Assembly (NCBI GenBank): GCA_930990065.1 | Contig: CAKNOA010000006.1 | Location: 16,327-80,326, forward strand | Source of the DNA: an uncultured Clostridia bacterium | GTDB lineage: Bacteria > Bacillota > Clostridia > Oscillospirales > Acutalibacteraceae | Direction of reading: 5' to 3' | Length of the DNA stretch: 64,000 nt | Shown here: in pieces, positions 53,300 to 63,849 of the stretch | Layout: every line of letters begins with the position of its first letter | Position numbering within the stretch: the first letter of the stretch is position 1 | Position numbers and translations under genes: made by a program | The notes under the pieces: model-generated | Databases searched by the model: none | Told to the model about the DNA's origin: nothing | Seen by the model: the letters and a program-made list of their open reading frames with translations, nothing else

Positions 53300-54787
53300 A
53301 TGTCTTTACTTTCTGTTTCTCATCTTTCCTTTACGTATGAAGGAAGTTATACCCCGGTTTTTGACGATGTTTCGTTTCAGGTGGATACTAGGTGGAAACT
53401 GGGGCTAACCGGACGCAATGGCCGGGGCAAAACGACGCTATTGCGTCTATTGTGCGGGGAACTGCCGTACCAGGGGGAAATTCACGCCTCCGTTTCGTTT
53501 GAACGGTTTCCGTACCCGGTATCGGACCCGCAGCAATTGGTGGGAGAGGTGTTGACCCATATGGTGCCGGAAGCCGAGGAATGGGAGATCCGGCGGGAAT
53601 GCTCGCTTTTGCATCTTTCTGACGAGATTTTTGACCGGCCGTTTTCCACCTTGAGCAGCGGGGAACAGACCAAAGCGCTACTAGCGGCGTTATTTGTCCG
53701 GGAAAATGCCTTTTTGCTGATTGATGAACCCACCAATCACTTGGACGAAACCGGGCGCCGTCAGGTGGCCGCGTATCTAAACCGGAAGCAAGGGTTTATT
53801 CTGGTTTCCCACGACCGGGATTTTTTGGACGGATGTGTGGATCATATCTTATCGATCAACCGGGCGGATATCACCGTGCAAGCTGGCAACTTTTCTTCCT
53901 GGTGGCAGAATAAACAGCGGCAGGATGAGTGGGAGCAGCAGCAAAACGAAAAGCTGCAGAAGGAAATTGGACGGCTGCAACAGTCGGTACGGGAAAAATC
54001 CCGATGGGCCGATTTGTCGGAATCAAAGAAAATTGGGTTTGATCCCCGAAAAACGGAAAAAAGTATGGGCAGGCGGCCCTATGAAGCGGCTAAGTCAAAA
54101 AAATCCAACAAACGCGCCAAAGCGATTAGGCAGCGCACCGAAAAGGCGGTGGAGGAAAAAAGCCAACTGCTAAAAAATATAGAAAAGACAGAAAAACTGC
54201 GGCTTCCGGTACTGACGGATTGTGCGGGTCCCTTTTTTACCCTTCAGAATGTGCAAGTACTGTATGGAGAAAAGCCGGTCACGCCGCCTTGTTCATTTTC
54301 TTTGGAAAAAGGGGACCGCTTGGCCCTGCGGGGTCCCAACGGATGCGGAAAATCGACCCTGTTGCACGTGCTGTGCGGCGAACCGCTGCCTTATACCGGC
54401 ACGCTTTTTCGGAATAGCCGCATCAAAATCTCGTATGTGCCGCAGCGGTGCGATGATTTGCACGGAACGCTGGAAGCGTATGCCAGGCTATACGGGGTAT
54501 CGTATACCCAGCTGCTGACACTGCTGCGCAAATTGGATTTTGACCGGGCTCTGTTTGAAGCGCCTATGGAGACCTACAGCGCCGGGCAAAAGAAAAAGGT
54601 GGTACTGGCCCGCAGCCTGTGCGAGGAAGCCCACGTGTATCTATGGGACGAACCGCTCAATTATATAGATGTGCTGTCCCGTATGCAGATCGAAGAGCTG
54701 ATTTTGCAGGCGGCCCCGACTTTGCTTTTCGTGGAACACGACGCCCGGTTCTGCCGGGAGATTGCCACCAAGACTTTTGATTTGTAA
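53300..54787 (+). CDS. ABC-F ribosomal protection protein, Lsa/CplR-like
   Basis: 495 residues, two ATPase domains without membrane helices. NBD1: Walker A GRNGRGKT (38-45), signature LSSGEQTK (118-125), Walker B IDEPTNHLD (141-149). Interdomain linker at about 190-300, Arg/Lys-rich, which in this family reaches the peptidyl-transferase centre. NBD2: Walker A GPNGCGKS (345-352), YSAGQKKK (426-433), LWDEPLNYID (448-457); the LNYID in place of TNHLD is typical of the Lsa/Vga group giving lincosamide, streptogramin A and pleuromutilin resistance. Lies between noc and parA and is preceded by an attenuator-like leader. The drug range needs test; a housekeeping role is possible. Confidence 0.88.
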   Translation: MSLLSVSHLSFTYEGSYTPVFDDVSFQVDTRWKLGLTGRNGRGKTTLLRLLCGELPYQGEIHASVSFERFPYPVSDPQQLVGEVLTHMVPEAEEWEIRRECSLLHLSDEIFDRPFSTLSSGEQTKALLAALFVRENAFLLIDEPTNHLDETGRRQVAAYLNRKQGFILVSHDRDFLDGCVDHILSINRADITVQAGNFSSWWQNKQRQDEWEQQQNEKLQKEIGRLQQSVREKSRWADLSESKKIGFDPRKTEKSMGRRPYEAAKSKKSNKRAKAIRQRTEKAVEEKSQLLKNIEKTEKLRLPVLTDCAGPFFTLQNVQVLYGEKPVTPPCSFSLEKGDRLALRGPNGCGKSTLLHVLCGEPLPYTGTLFRNSRIKISYVPQRCDDLHGTLEAYARLYGVSYTQLLTLLRKLDFDRALFEAPMETYSAGQKKKVVLARSLCEEAHVYLWDEPLNYIDVLSRMQIEELILQAAPTLLFVEHDARFCREIATKTFDL

Positions 54788-54831
54788 ATGCCGGCTCCTT
54801 TACAAGGCGAAAAAGCCGGGAAATAAGCCGA

Positions 54832-54847
54832 TGTTTCACGTGAAACA
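54832..54847 (+). promoter_or_regulatory. parS centromere site
   Basis: TGTTTCACGTGAAACA, the exact 16-base palindromic consensus for ParB/Spo0J binding. It lies 97 bases upstream of parA, about 10 kb from the presumed origin. Confidence 0.95.
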
Positions 54848-54901
54848 TTTTGCCTTTACATGCGAAAATCGGCAATTCCTCTTTTCCGTGCCGGGAAAAA
54901 G

Positions 54902-54910
54902 TGCTATAAT
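54902..54910 (+). promoter_or_regulatory. Extended -10 promoter of parA-parB
   Basis: TGCTATAAT gives an extended -10 (TG-n-TATAAT); no good -35 is seen. It is 34 bases before the parA start, 55 bases after parS, so ParB spreading from parS could repress it. Confidence 0.6.
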
Positions 54911-54943
54911 AAACCCTGCAATATACAGGGAGGTGCTCGAAGC

Positions 54944-55708
54944 ATGGGAAAAGTCATGGCAATCGCCAACCAGAAGGGCGGGGTGGGCAAAACTACCACC
55001 ACGGTCAATCTGGCAGCGGCCCTGGGAGCTAGCGGAAAAAGGACCTTGCTCATTGATGTCGATCCGCAGGGGAACTCCACCAGCGGGGTGGGCGTTGACC
55101 GCCGGCGCATAAAGAGCACCGTGTATGAAATGCTGATCGATCATGTTCCGGCAGCCCAGACCATTTTGGGAACGGAATTTGAAAACCTGTATATCATGCC
55201 CTCCAGTATGGACTTGGCCGGGGCAGAGTTGGAATTGGTGCAGCAGGAAGAACGGGAAGAAACGCTGAAAAAAGCGATATTGCCGGTCAAAGACAAGTTT
55301 GACTATATGCTGATCGACTGCCCGCCGTCCCTGGGAATGATTACGACCAATGCTTTGACGGCAGCTGATACGATTTTGGTGCCGATTCAATGCGAATACT
55401 ATGCGCTGGAAGGGCTGTCGCAACTGATGAATACCGTGCGCCGGGTCAAGCGGCAGTATAATGCGCACCTGGAACTGGAAGGTGTGCTGCTCACCATGTA
55501 TGACGGGCGGCTGAACCTGACCCAGCAAGTGGTGGAGGAAGTGAAAAAGTACTTCCCAAAAAAAGTACTGGCCACGGTGATTCCCCGGTCGGTCCGGTTA
55601 AGCGAAGCGCCCAGCTTTGGTATGCCGGTTACCTATTTTGATAAGAATAACCGGGGAGCCGTCGCGTACCGCCAGTTAGCCGAAGAAATTCTTTCGCACG
55701 AAGTGTGA
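54944..55708 (+). CDS. parA: Chromosome partitioning ATPase ParA/Soj
   Basis: 254 residues from ATG 54944 (GGGAGG 10 bases upstream). Deviant Walker A NQKGGVGKTTTT, motif RTLLIDVDPQGN, DYMLIDCPPSLGMIT, and the PIQCEYYALEGLSQL segment. Small Soj type without an N-terminal HTH. Controls origin segregation and DnaA activity in Bacillus. Confidence 0.97.
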   Translation: MGKVMAIANQKGGVGKTTTTVNLAAALGASGKRTLLIDVDPQGNSTSGVGVDRRRIKSTVYEMLIDHVPAAQTILGTEFENLYIMPSSMDLAGAELELVQQEEREETLKKAILPVKDKFDYMLIDCPPSLGMITTNALTAADTILVPIQCEYYALEGLSQLMNTVRRVKRQYNAHLELEGVLLTMYDGRLNLTQQVVEEVKKYFPKKVLATVIPRSVRLSEAPSFGMPVTYFDKNNRGAVAYRQLAEEILSHEV

Positions 55709-55736
55709 GCGTAAAGGGAAAAGGAGCGTGAGACAT

Positions 55737-56588
55737 TTGAAAAAGAAAGGAGGCCTTGGAAAAGGTCTCGATGCCATTTTTATGGAAAATACCACCGAAA
55801 ATGGGAATGATACCGTCGTCCTTGCCCTGGAAGAGATTACCCCCAACCGGGAACAGCCCCGCAAGGAGTTCGACGAAGAGAAAATTGCGGAGCTGGCTGA
55901 TTCGATCCGGCAGCACGGGGTGCTTCAGCCCTTGCTTGTACGCCCCATGGTAACCGGCGGGTACCAGATCGTAGCCGGAGAACGGCGTTTTCGTGCGGCC
56001 CGCATGGCGGGATTGCATGAAGTGCCGGTTGTCGTGCGGGAGCTGGAAGATGCCCAGGTTACCGAACTGGCACTGATTGAAAACCTGCAGCGGGAAGACC
56101 TGACCCCCATGGAAGAAGCCATGGGATACCAATCCCTGATGGAGCAGTACAGACTGACGCAGGAGCAGGTGGCCGAAACCGTGGGAAAATCGCGGCCCGC
56201 TATCGCCAATGCGCTGCGGCTTTTACAGTTACCGGAAGAAATCCGGGAGCTGTTGGAACTGGGAAAGATTACCGCAGGCCATGCGCGGGCGCTTCTGAGT
56301 TTTCCCGACGAAGAAAGCCGGATGCAGGCCGCTAAACTGGCGGCTGAACAGGGGATCACCGTGCGGGAATTGGAAAAAATGGCCCAAAAAGCCGGCCAGC
56401 CCAAAAAGGAAAAACCGCGATCATCCCAGCGCAGCACCTATTTTGACGAAGTGGAACTTTCCCTGCACGAATATTTGGGGCGCCGGGTTAAAGTGGCAGG
56501 TTCCCGGAAAAAAGGGACGCTGCAAATCGAATTTTACGGGGAAGAAGACTTGCAGGCTTTGCTCAACAGCCTGAAGTTGAATCAATAA
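55737..56588 (+). CDS. parB: Chromosome partitioning protein ParB/Spo0J
   Basis: 283 residues. TTG at 55737 is preferred because AAGGAG lies 10 bases upstream and the protein then begins KKKGGLGKGLDAIF, the usual ParB N-terminus; a GTG at 55728 is only one base from the ribosome site. CTPase motifs GGYQIVAGERRFRAARMAG and ENLQREDLTPMEEA, HTH (LTQEQVAETVGKSRPAIANALRLLQLP), and a C-terminal dimer domain. Confidence 0.96.
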   Translation: MKKKGGLGKGLDAIFMENTTENGNDTVVLALEEITPNREQPRKEFDEEKIAELADSIRQHGVLQPLLVRPMVTGGYQIVAGERRFRAARMAGLHEVPVVVRELEDAQVTELALIENLQREDLTPMEEAMGYQSLMEQYRLTQEQVAETVGKSRPAIANALRLLQLPEEIRELLELGKITAGHARALLSFPDEESRMQAAKLAAEQGITVRELEKMAQKAGQPKKEKPRSSQRSTYFDEVELSLHEYLGRRVKVAGSRKKGTLQIEFYGEEDLQALLNSLKLNQ

Positions 56589-56637
56589 ACATACTTTTCC
56601 ATCAAAAGATGGAATTCATTAAAGGAGAAACACGATC

Positions 56638-57927
56638 ATGCTGGATATGAAACTGATCTTGAACGACACCCAGGCCGTTAAAGATGCCATCCATAAACGG
56701 GAAATGAACCTGGATGACACCGTAGACGCCATTGTACAGCTGGATGCCCAGCGCCGCGAGCTGATTGGCAACGTGGAAAAAATGAAAGCGGAACGCAACG
56801 CTTGCAGCAAGAAGATTCCTCAGATGAAAAAAGCCGGGGAAGATACCACGGAACTGATGGCTTCCATGAAAAAACTGGCCGATACCATCAAAGAACAGGA
56901 TGCCAAGCTGGCCAGCTTGCAGGAAGAACTGCAAAACCTGATGTACAGCCTTCCGAACCTGCCCGGCGATGATGTACAGGCCGGTGGGAAAGAACAGAAT
57001 ATTCCCGACCACACCTTTGGGGAGAAACCGCAATTTTCGTTTACGCCCAAAAACCACGTGGATCTGTGCGAAAGCCTGGGCCTGATTGATTATGAACGTG
57101 GCGCCAAATTGGGCGGCAATGGCGCTTGGATTTACCGGGGCATGGGATCCCGGCTGGAATGGGCGCTTTTGAACTTCTTTATCAGCGAACATCTGGCTGA
57201 CGGGTATGAATTCATCCTGCCGCCGCACATGCTCAACTGGGAATGCGGCACCGTGGCCGGCCAGTTCCCGAAGTTTGCCGAAGAAGTGTACCACATCGCC
57301 AACCCCACCAGCAACGATAAGAAGTTCATCCTGCCTACGGCCGAAACGGCGCTGGTCAACCTGCACCGGGGTGAAATCCTTTCGAAAGATGAGCTGCCCA
57401 AAAAGTATATCGCGTATACGCCTTGCTACCGCCGGGAAGCCGGTTCGTACCGTGCCGAAGAACGCGGCATGATCCGTGGGCACCAGTTCAACAAAGTGGA
57501 AATGGTGCAGTACACCACAGCCGACGGCAGTGAAGCGGCCTTCCAGGAATTGGTGGGCAAAGCCGAACGCCTGGTACAGAAGCTGGGGCTGCATTACCGC
57601 CTGAGCCGGTTGGCGGCGGGGGATTGCTCGTTCTCCATGAGCAAAACCTATGACGTGGAAGTATGGATTCCCAGCATGGGCATTTATAAAGAAGTGAGCT
57701 CGGCTTCCAATGCCCGGGATTATCAGGCACGCCGCGGCAATATTAAATACCGCGATGAAGACGGAAAACTGCAGTTTGTCCACACCCTCAATGCGTCGGG
57801 CCTGGCAACCAGCCGTGTGCTGCCCGCCATTGTGGAACAGTTCCAGAATGCCGACGGCAGCGTAACGGTTCCCGAAGTGCTGCGTCCGTTTATGGGCGGG
57901 ATCAGCGTGCTGGAACCGATTAAGTAA
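56638..57927 (+). CDS. serS: Seryl-tRNA synthetase
   Basis: 429 residues. N-terminal coiled-coil arm (about 30-105), class II motif 2 YRAEERGMIRGHQFNKVEM, motif 3 ASGLATSRVLPAIVEQFQ. AAAGGAG 9 bases upstream. The 50-base gap to parB has a small TTTTCCATC/GATGGAA hairpin but no T-box leader. Confidence 0.97.
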   Translation: MLDMKLILNDTQAVKDAIHKREMNLDDTVDAIVQLDAQRRELIGNVEKMKAERNACSKKIPQMKKAGEDTTELMASMKKLADTIKEQDAKLASLQEELQNLMYSLPNLPGDDVQAGGKEQNIPDHTFGEKPQFSFTPKNHVDLCESLGLIDYERGAKLGGNGAWIYRGMGSRLEWALLNFFISEHLADGYEFILPPHMLNWECGTVAGQFPKFAEEVYHIANPTSNDKKFILPTAETALVNLHRGEILSKDELPKKYIAYTPCYRREAGSYRAEERGMIRGHQFNKVEMVQYTTADGSEAAFQELVGKAERLVQKLGLHYRLSRLAAGDCSFSMSKTYDVEVWIPSMGIYKEVSSASNARDYQARRGNIKYRDEDGKLQFVHTLNASGLATSRVLPAIVEQFQNADGSVTVPEVLRPFMGGISVLEPIK

Positions 57928-57956
57928 GCAAAAGATACCCGACAAACCAAAAAAGC

Positions 57957-57993
57957 AGACGGAGAAAGGCAACCGCTTTCTCCGTCTTTTTTT
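57957..57993 (+). terminator. Terminator after serS
   Basis: AGACGGAGAAAG and CTTTCTCCGTCT arms with T8. It ends the origin-proximal rightward block. Confidence 0.9.
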
Positions 57994-58069
57994 ATAAATA
58001 ATAAAAATAGATTCTGATTATTTGACAGAAATATAACAAAAAATTCTCATTTAATAAAGAAATATTTGC

Positions 58070-58098
58070 TTGTTTCGTTCATAAAGCAATGATAAAAT
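58070..58098 (+). promoter_or_regulatory. Possible promoter of hydrogenase operon
   Basis: TTGTTT (58070-58075), 17-base spacer, TAAAAT (58093-58098) in an AT-rich gap of 228 bases. A TTGACA at 58022 has no good -10. No clear Rex box was found. Confidence 0.4.
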
Positions 58099-58155
58099 AA
58101 GAAAGGTTTGATATTTTTTTCTCAAACTATAATCAGAGAGGAATGGTATTGATTT

Positions 58156-59997
58156 ATGAGCAGGCTCACGATTATGACCACGAGCAGGGCTCAGTCGGTG
58201 GTAGAAGGCCTTTATAAAGACATGGAACGGCGGATTGCATCCAGCCCGCCTGGCCTGTGTCCCATCGATTTGACCGCTGCCTTTTTAAAAATGTGCCATG
58301 CCCAAACCTGCGGCAAATGCGTGCCGTGCCGGGTTGGGTTGGGGCAGCTGGGCAATTTACTGGAAGATGTGCTCAGCGGCCGAGGAACCATGGAAAAACT
58401 GGATTTAATTGAACGCACCGCCCGTGTGATTGTGAATTCGGCAGACTGCGCCATTGGGATCGAAGCTGCCAAAATGGTCCTGCACGGGGTGGATGGGTTC
58501 CGGGAGGACTACGTGGAGCATATTCAGCACAACCGGTGCCTATACCACCTGGATCAGCCGGTACCGTGCCGGGCTCTGTGCCCCGCCGGGGTGGATATTC
58601 CCGGATATGTGGCGCTGGTGAAAGCGGGCCGGTATGCCGATGCCGTGCGCCTCATCCGGAAGGATAACCCGTTCCCCACGGCGTGTGCGCTTATTTGCGA
58701 ACACCCCTGCGAAGCGCGGTGCCGCCGCAATATGATCGATGCCCCGATCAATATTCGGGGGCTGAAACGGTATGCGGTGGATCATGCCGGTGTGGTACCG
58801 ACGCCCAAATGTGAACCGTCCACCGGCAAAAAGGTGGCCATTATCGGCGGCGGCCCGTCGGGACTTTCGGCGGCCTATTACTTGCAGTTGATGGGGCACC
58901 AGACCACCGTATTTGAAAAGCGGCCGAAGCTGGGAGGCATGCTGATTTACGGCATTCCCAATTACCGGTTGCCCCGGGTACGGCTGCAGGAAGATATCGA
59001 CAGCATCTTGTCCACCGGTGTGCGGGTCCACCTGAATTCCTGCATCGGGGATGAAGAAGGCATGCTGTCCATTGATCAGCTGCGCCAGAAATACGACGCG
59101 GTGTATATTTCCATTGGGGCACACAGTGACAAGAAAGTAGGCCTGGAAGGGGAAGACGCCGAAGGCGTGATTTCGGCGGTTGAAATGCTGGGCAACATTG
59201 GGGATAATGTGATTCCCGATTTCCACGGGAAACGAGTGTGCGTCATTGGCGGCGGAAACGTGGCCATGGACTGCACCCGGTCGGCCATTCGCGCCGGGGC
59301 GGAAAAAGTGTCTGTGGTGTACCGCCGCCGGAAAGACGATATGACGGCTCTGGCCGAAGAAGTGGAAGGTGCCATCGCCGAAGGAGCCGAAATTCTGGAG
59401 CTGCATGCGCCCACCCGTATTGAAACCGACGGGCACAACCGCGTGACGGCCCTGTGGGCGTCGCCGAAGATGATCGGGAAGGTCAGCCGCGGCCGCCCGG
59501 CTCCGGCGGATACCGGCCTTGAGGATGTACGGATTCCCTGTGATGTGATTATTGTGGCCATAGGCCAGGGCATTGAAACCCGTCATTTTGAAGCCAAGGG
59601 CATTCCGATTACCCGTGGCGTGATCAAAGCCGAAAACTGGAGCGCCGTAGAAAATGCACCAGGCGTCTTTGCTGGCGGCGACTGTGTGACCGGCCCTGCC
59701 ACGGTGATTCGCGCCATTGCAGCGGGCAAGGTGGCGGCTGCCAATATCGACGAATACCTGGGGTATAAGCATGTTATTTCCGTGGATGTGGATGTGCCGA
59801 ACCCCGATTTGAGCGACAAGGTGCCCTGCGGGCGCGTCAATTTGCGCGAACTGTCGGCAGCCGAACGCAAAGGGTGCTTTGATCCCTTTGAAATTGGCAT
59901 GAGCGAAAAAGAAGCATGCCAGGAGGCCGGACGGTGTTTGCGCTGCGACCACTTTGGGTATGGGATCTTTAAAGGAGGCAGAACGAAGGAATGGTAA
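58156..59997 (+). CDS. GltD-like FAD/NAD(P) oxidoreductase with NuoF-type Fe-S domain
   Basis: 613 residues. Residues 40-115 are the Fe-S domain of NuoF/HydB: C52-x2-C55-x2-C58-x39-C98, but the FMN/NADH domain of NuoF is missing. Residues 125-600 match the small subunit of glutamate synthase: Fe-S cysteines around 138-189 (CRALCPAGVDIPGY, CALICEHPCEARCRR), FAD motif GGGPSGLSAA (231-240), NAD(P) motif VIGGGNVAMDCTRSA, and a C-terminal CLRCD pair. It ends 7 bases inside the hydrogenase gene. The pair fits hydrogenases linked to GltD-like proteins: NAD(P)H and H2 would exchange electrons in the cytoplasm, possibly with ferredoxin. GAGAGGA is 13 bases from ATG, a long spacing. Confidence 0.88.
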   Translation: MSRLTIMTTSRAQSVVEGLYKDMERRIASSPPGLCPIDLTAAFLKMCHAQTCGKCVPCRVGLGQLGNLLEDVLSGRGTMEKLDLIERTARVIVNSADCAIGIEAAKMVLHGVDGFREDYVEHIQHNRCLYHLDQPVPCRALCPAGVDIPGYVALVKAGRYADAVRLIRKDNPFPTACALICEHPCEARCRRNMIDAPINIRGLKRYAVDHAGVVPTPKCEPSTGKKVAIIGGGPSGLSAAYYLQLMGHQTTVFEKRPKLGGMLIYGIPNYRLPRVRLQEDIDSILSTGVRVHLNSCIGDEEGMLSIDQLRQKYDAVYISIGAHSDKKVGLEGEDAEGVISAVEMLGNIGDNVIPDFHGKRVCVIGGGNVAMDCTRSAIRAGAEKVSVVYRRRKDDMTALAEEVEGAIAEGAEILELHAPTRIETDGHNRVTALWASPKMIGKVSRGRPAPADTGLEDVRIPCDVIIVAIGQGIETRHFEAKGIPITRGVIKAENWSAVENAPGVFAGGDCVTGPATVIRAIAAGKVAAANIDEYLGYKHVISVDVDVPNPDLSDKVPCGRVNLRELSAAERKGCFDPFEIGMSEKEACQEAGRCLRCDHFGYGIFKGGRTKEW

Positions 59998-61766
59998 ACG
60001 TAACAATCAACAAAAGACCGGTGACCGTTCCCGAGGGAACCACCATTTTGGAAGCGGCCAAACAGGCCGGTTTCCCGGTGCCCACGTTGTGCTATTTAAA
60101 GGATATCAACGAAATCGCTGCCTGCCGGGTTTGTGTGGTAGAAGTGAAGGGTATCGACCACCTGATTACCTCCTGCAATAATGTGGTGGAAGAGGGGATG
60201 GAAGTCATTACCAACTCCCCCAAAGTGCGGGAAGCGCGCCGGACAAATGTAGAACTACTTCTATCCCAGCACCGTACGAACTGCCCCACTTGTGTGCGCA
60301 GTGGTTCGTGCCAGTTGCAGAAAATTGCCAATACCCTAAATTTCGTGGAAGACCACTACAAAAACGAACCCACATTTAAAGAATGGAACCTGCAGTTCCC
60401 GCTGATTAAAGATACCAGCAAATGTATTAAATGTATGCGCTGTGTGCAGATCTGCGACCGGGTGCAGAGCTTGAATATCTGGGATATCAGTTTTACCGGC
60501 TCCCGCACCAACGTGGATGTGTCCCACAACCGCCTGATTGAAAACGCCGACTGTGCGCTGTGCGGCCAGTGTATTACCCACTGCCCGACGGCGGCTTTGC
60601 GGGAACGGGACGACACGGCCCGGCTGTTCGATATGACCGGTGATTTGCAAAATCCGGATAAAATCACCGTGGTGCAGATTGCCCCGGCAGTGCGGGCTGC
60701 CTGGGGGGAGGCGTTCGGCCTGTCGCCGGAATACGCCACCGATAAACGCCTGGTAGCGGCCTTAAAACTCATGGGCTTTGACTATGTGTTTGATACCAAT
60801 TTCAGCGCCGACTTGACCATTATGGAAGAGGGAACCGAATTCCTGCACCGCATGAAAGAAAAGGATCAGCACAAGTTCCCCATGTTCACGTCGTGCTGCC
60901 CGGGGTGGGTACGGTTTTTGAAATCCCAGTATCCCGATATGGTGGACCAGCTGTCCACCGCTAAATCGCCCCAGCAGATGTTCGGGGCCATAGCTAAAAC
61001 GTATTTTGCAAAGAAAATTGGGGTGGATCCCGAAAAGATTACCAGCGTATCCATTATGCCGTGCCTGGCCAAAAAGCAGGAATGTGACCTGCCCACTATC
61101 AACGATGCCGGCGCGGGGAAAGATGTAGACTACGTGCTCACGACGCGGGAAATCTGCCGCATGATTCGGGCCGATCAAATTGATTTGACCCATTTGCCGG
61201 AAGAAGAGTTCGATTCGCCCCTGGGCACAGGGTCCGGGGCCGGGGTGATTTTTGGCGCGACCGGCGGCGTGATGGAAGCGGCGCTGCGGACTTGTTATGC
61301 CCTGGTCAACGGGGAAAATCCGCCCCCGGATGCTTTTTCACAGGTGCGTGGAACCCGGGGATGGAAAGAAGCCGATTTTGACCTGGGTGGCCAGACCATT
61401 CATACCGCCGTTGTCAGCGGGCTGGGGAACACCCGCCGCCTGATCCGCGCGGTGCGCAGAGGTGAAGTGCACTACGATTTTGTAGAAGTGATGGCCTGCC
61501 CCGGCGGTTGTGCCGGAGGCGGCGGACAACCGATTCATGACGGCTGCGAGCTGGCAGGCGAACGGGGCAAAGTGCTGTATCAGTACGATGCCAAAAATAC
61601 GCTGCGCTTTTCCCATGAAAACCCCGAAATCAAAGTGCTGTATGAAGACTTTTTGGGTGAACCCAATTCCGAAATGGCGCACCATTTGTTGCATACCGAC
61701 CACCATGGGTGGGAGATGCCGCATGCGCCTCATTACGATGAAGATGTAATAGTGTCTGTGGAATAA
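59991..61766 (+). CDS. hydA: [FeFe] hydrogenase, GltD-linked (group A)
   Basis: 591 residues. 2Fe-2S ferredoxin domain C34, C45, C48, C62; His-Cys cluster H94, C98, C101, C107; two 4Fe-4S clusters C145-C148-C151-C155 and C188-C191-C194-C198; H-cluster ligands C302 (TSCCPGW), C358 (MPCLAKKQE), C503 and C507 (MACPGGCAGG), with proton-relay C303. All known ligands are present, so it should be active once HydE/F/G mature it; those genes are not in the window. Short linker and small C-terminal extension (about 80 residues, His-rich HHLLHTDHHGW near the end). Confidence 0.96.
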   Translation: MVNVTINKRPVTVPEGTTILEAAKQAGFPVPTLCYLKDINEIAACRVCVVEVKGIDHLITSCNNVVEEGMEVITNSPKVREARRTNVELLLSQHRTNCPTCVRSGSCQLQKIANTLNFVEDHYKNEPTFKEWNLQFPLIKDTSKCIKCMRCVQICDRVQSLNIWDISFTGSRTNVDVSHNRLIENADCALCGQCITHCPTAALRERDDTARLFDMTGDLQNPDKITVVQIAPAVRAAWGEAFGLSPEYATDKRLVAALKLMGFDYVFDTNFSADLTIMEEGTEFLHRMKEKDQHKFPMFTSCCPGWVRFLKSQYPDMVDQLSTAKSPQQMFGAIAKTYFAKKIGVDPEKITSVSIMPCLAKKQECDLPTINDAGAGKDVDYVLTTREICRMIRADQIDLTHLPEEEFDSPLGTGSGAGVIFGATGGVMEAALRTCYALVNGENPPPDAFSQVRGTRGWKEADFDLGGQTIHTAVVSGLGNTRRLIRAVRRGEVHYDFVEVMACPGGCAGGGGQPIHDGCELAGERGKVLYQYDAKNTLRFSHENPEIKVLYEDFLGEPNSEMAHHLLHTDHHGWEMPHAPHYDEDVIVSVE

Positions 61767-61771
61767 CCGCC

Positions 61772-61810
61772 AATACCCATGCTATTTTTGTATAAAATAG
61801 CATGGGTATT
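61772..61810 (+). other. Perfect 17-base-pair inverted repeat after hydA
   Basis: AATACCCATGCTATTTT and AAAATAGCATGGGTATT with a 5-base loop, beginning 5 bases after the stop. There is no T run behind it, so it is not a standard terminator. The loop side TGTATAAAATA is repeated directly at 61817-61827. Confidence 0.75.
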
Positions 61811-61929
61811 CCTATCTGTATAAAATATGAGTGCCTTGCGGTGATGCTGCCAGCCAGATAATTGCACAATTTACGAAAATCCATGGAAAAGAGGGCGGAA
61901 ATTCTATCAGGCCCGTCCCGGCGGTTTTC

Positions 61930-63489
<1,560 letters not shown>

Positions 63490-63530
63490 TAGGATATAAT
63501 ACCATTTGTATAACAGAACCTCGATAGAAA

Positions 63531-63563
63531 GGCGGCAGAATGTATGATTCTGCCGCCTTTTTT
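63531..63563 (+). terminator. Terminator after guaB
   Basis: GGCGGCAGAAT and ATTCTGCCGCC with a 5-base loop and T6. The following 220 bases hold no gene I can support. Confidence 0.9.
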
Positions 63564-63783
63564 CTACTCTTGTAGCAAAAGGGCTTTCAGTAAGGAGACA
63601 CCCATTGATGTTTTAGAGAAAACCGAAGTGATGGCCGAAAGAAATCGAGAAAACGGGGAAGCATAGAGATATAAAGCCGGGATCCAAGGGCTTTCGTTTT
63701 CCCAACCGGAAGCGATAACCGGTGGGGAAAAAGGGGCCATTAAACGGCTTTTAAAATTTTTCAAAAAAAATTGCATTTTCCTG

Positions 63784-63812
63784 TTGACAAACCCCTTGTC
63801 TGCATGTATAAT
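63784..63812 (+). promoter_or_regulatory. tRNA operon promoter
   Basis: Consensus TTGACA (63784-63789), 17-base spacer, consensus TATAAT (63807-63812), about 38 bases before the first tRNA. Confidence 0.85.
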
Positions 63813-63849
63813 AATACTCGCGCCGCACGGAACACGGCGGCAGAGAAAT

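Noticed and set aside
56589..56637. T-box leader before serS
   Set aside because: The gap is only 49 bases and has none of the T-box sequence; only a small hairpin is present.
58108..58133. TTGATA/TATAAT promoter close to the hydrogenase operon
   Set aside because: The spacer is only 14 bases, too short for sigma-A; the TTGTTT/TAAAAT pair upstream was preferred.
63564..63776. Minus-strand frame of 70 residues between guaB terminator and tRNA genes
   Set aside because: It ends right at the guaB terminator, which drew attention, but has only a weak AGGAAA three bases from ATG and no family resemblance.
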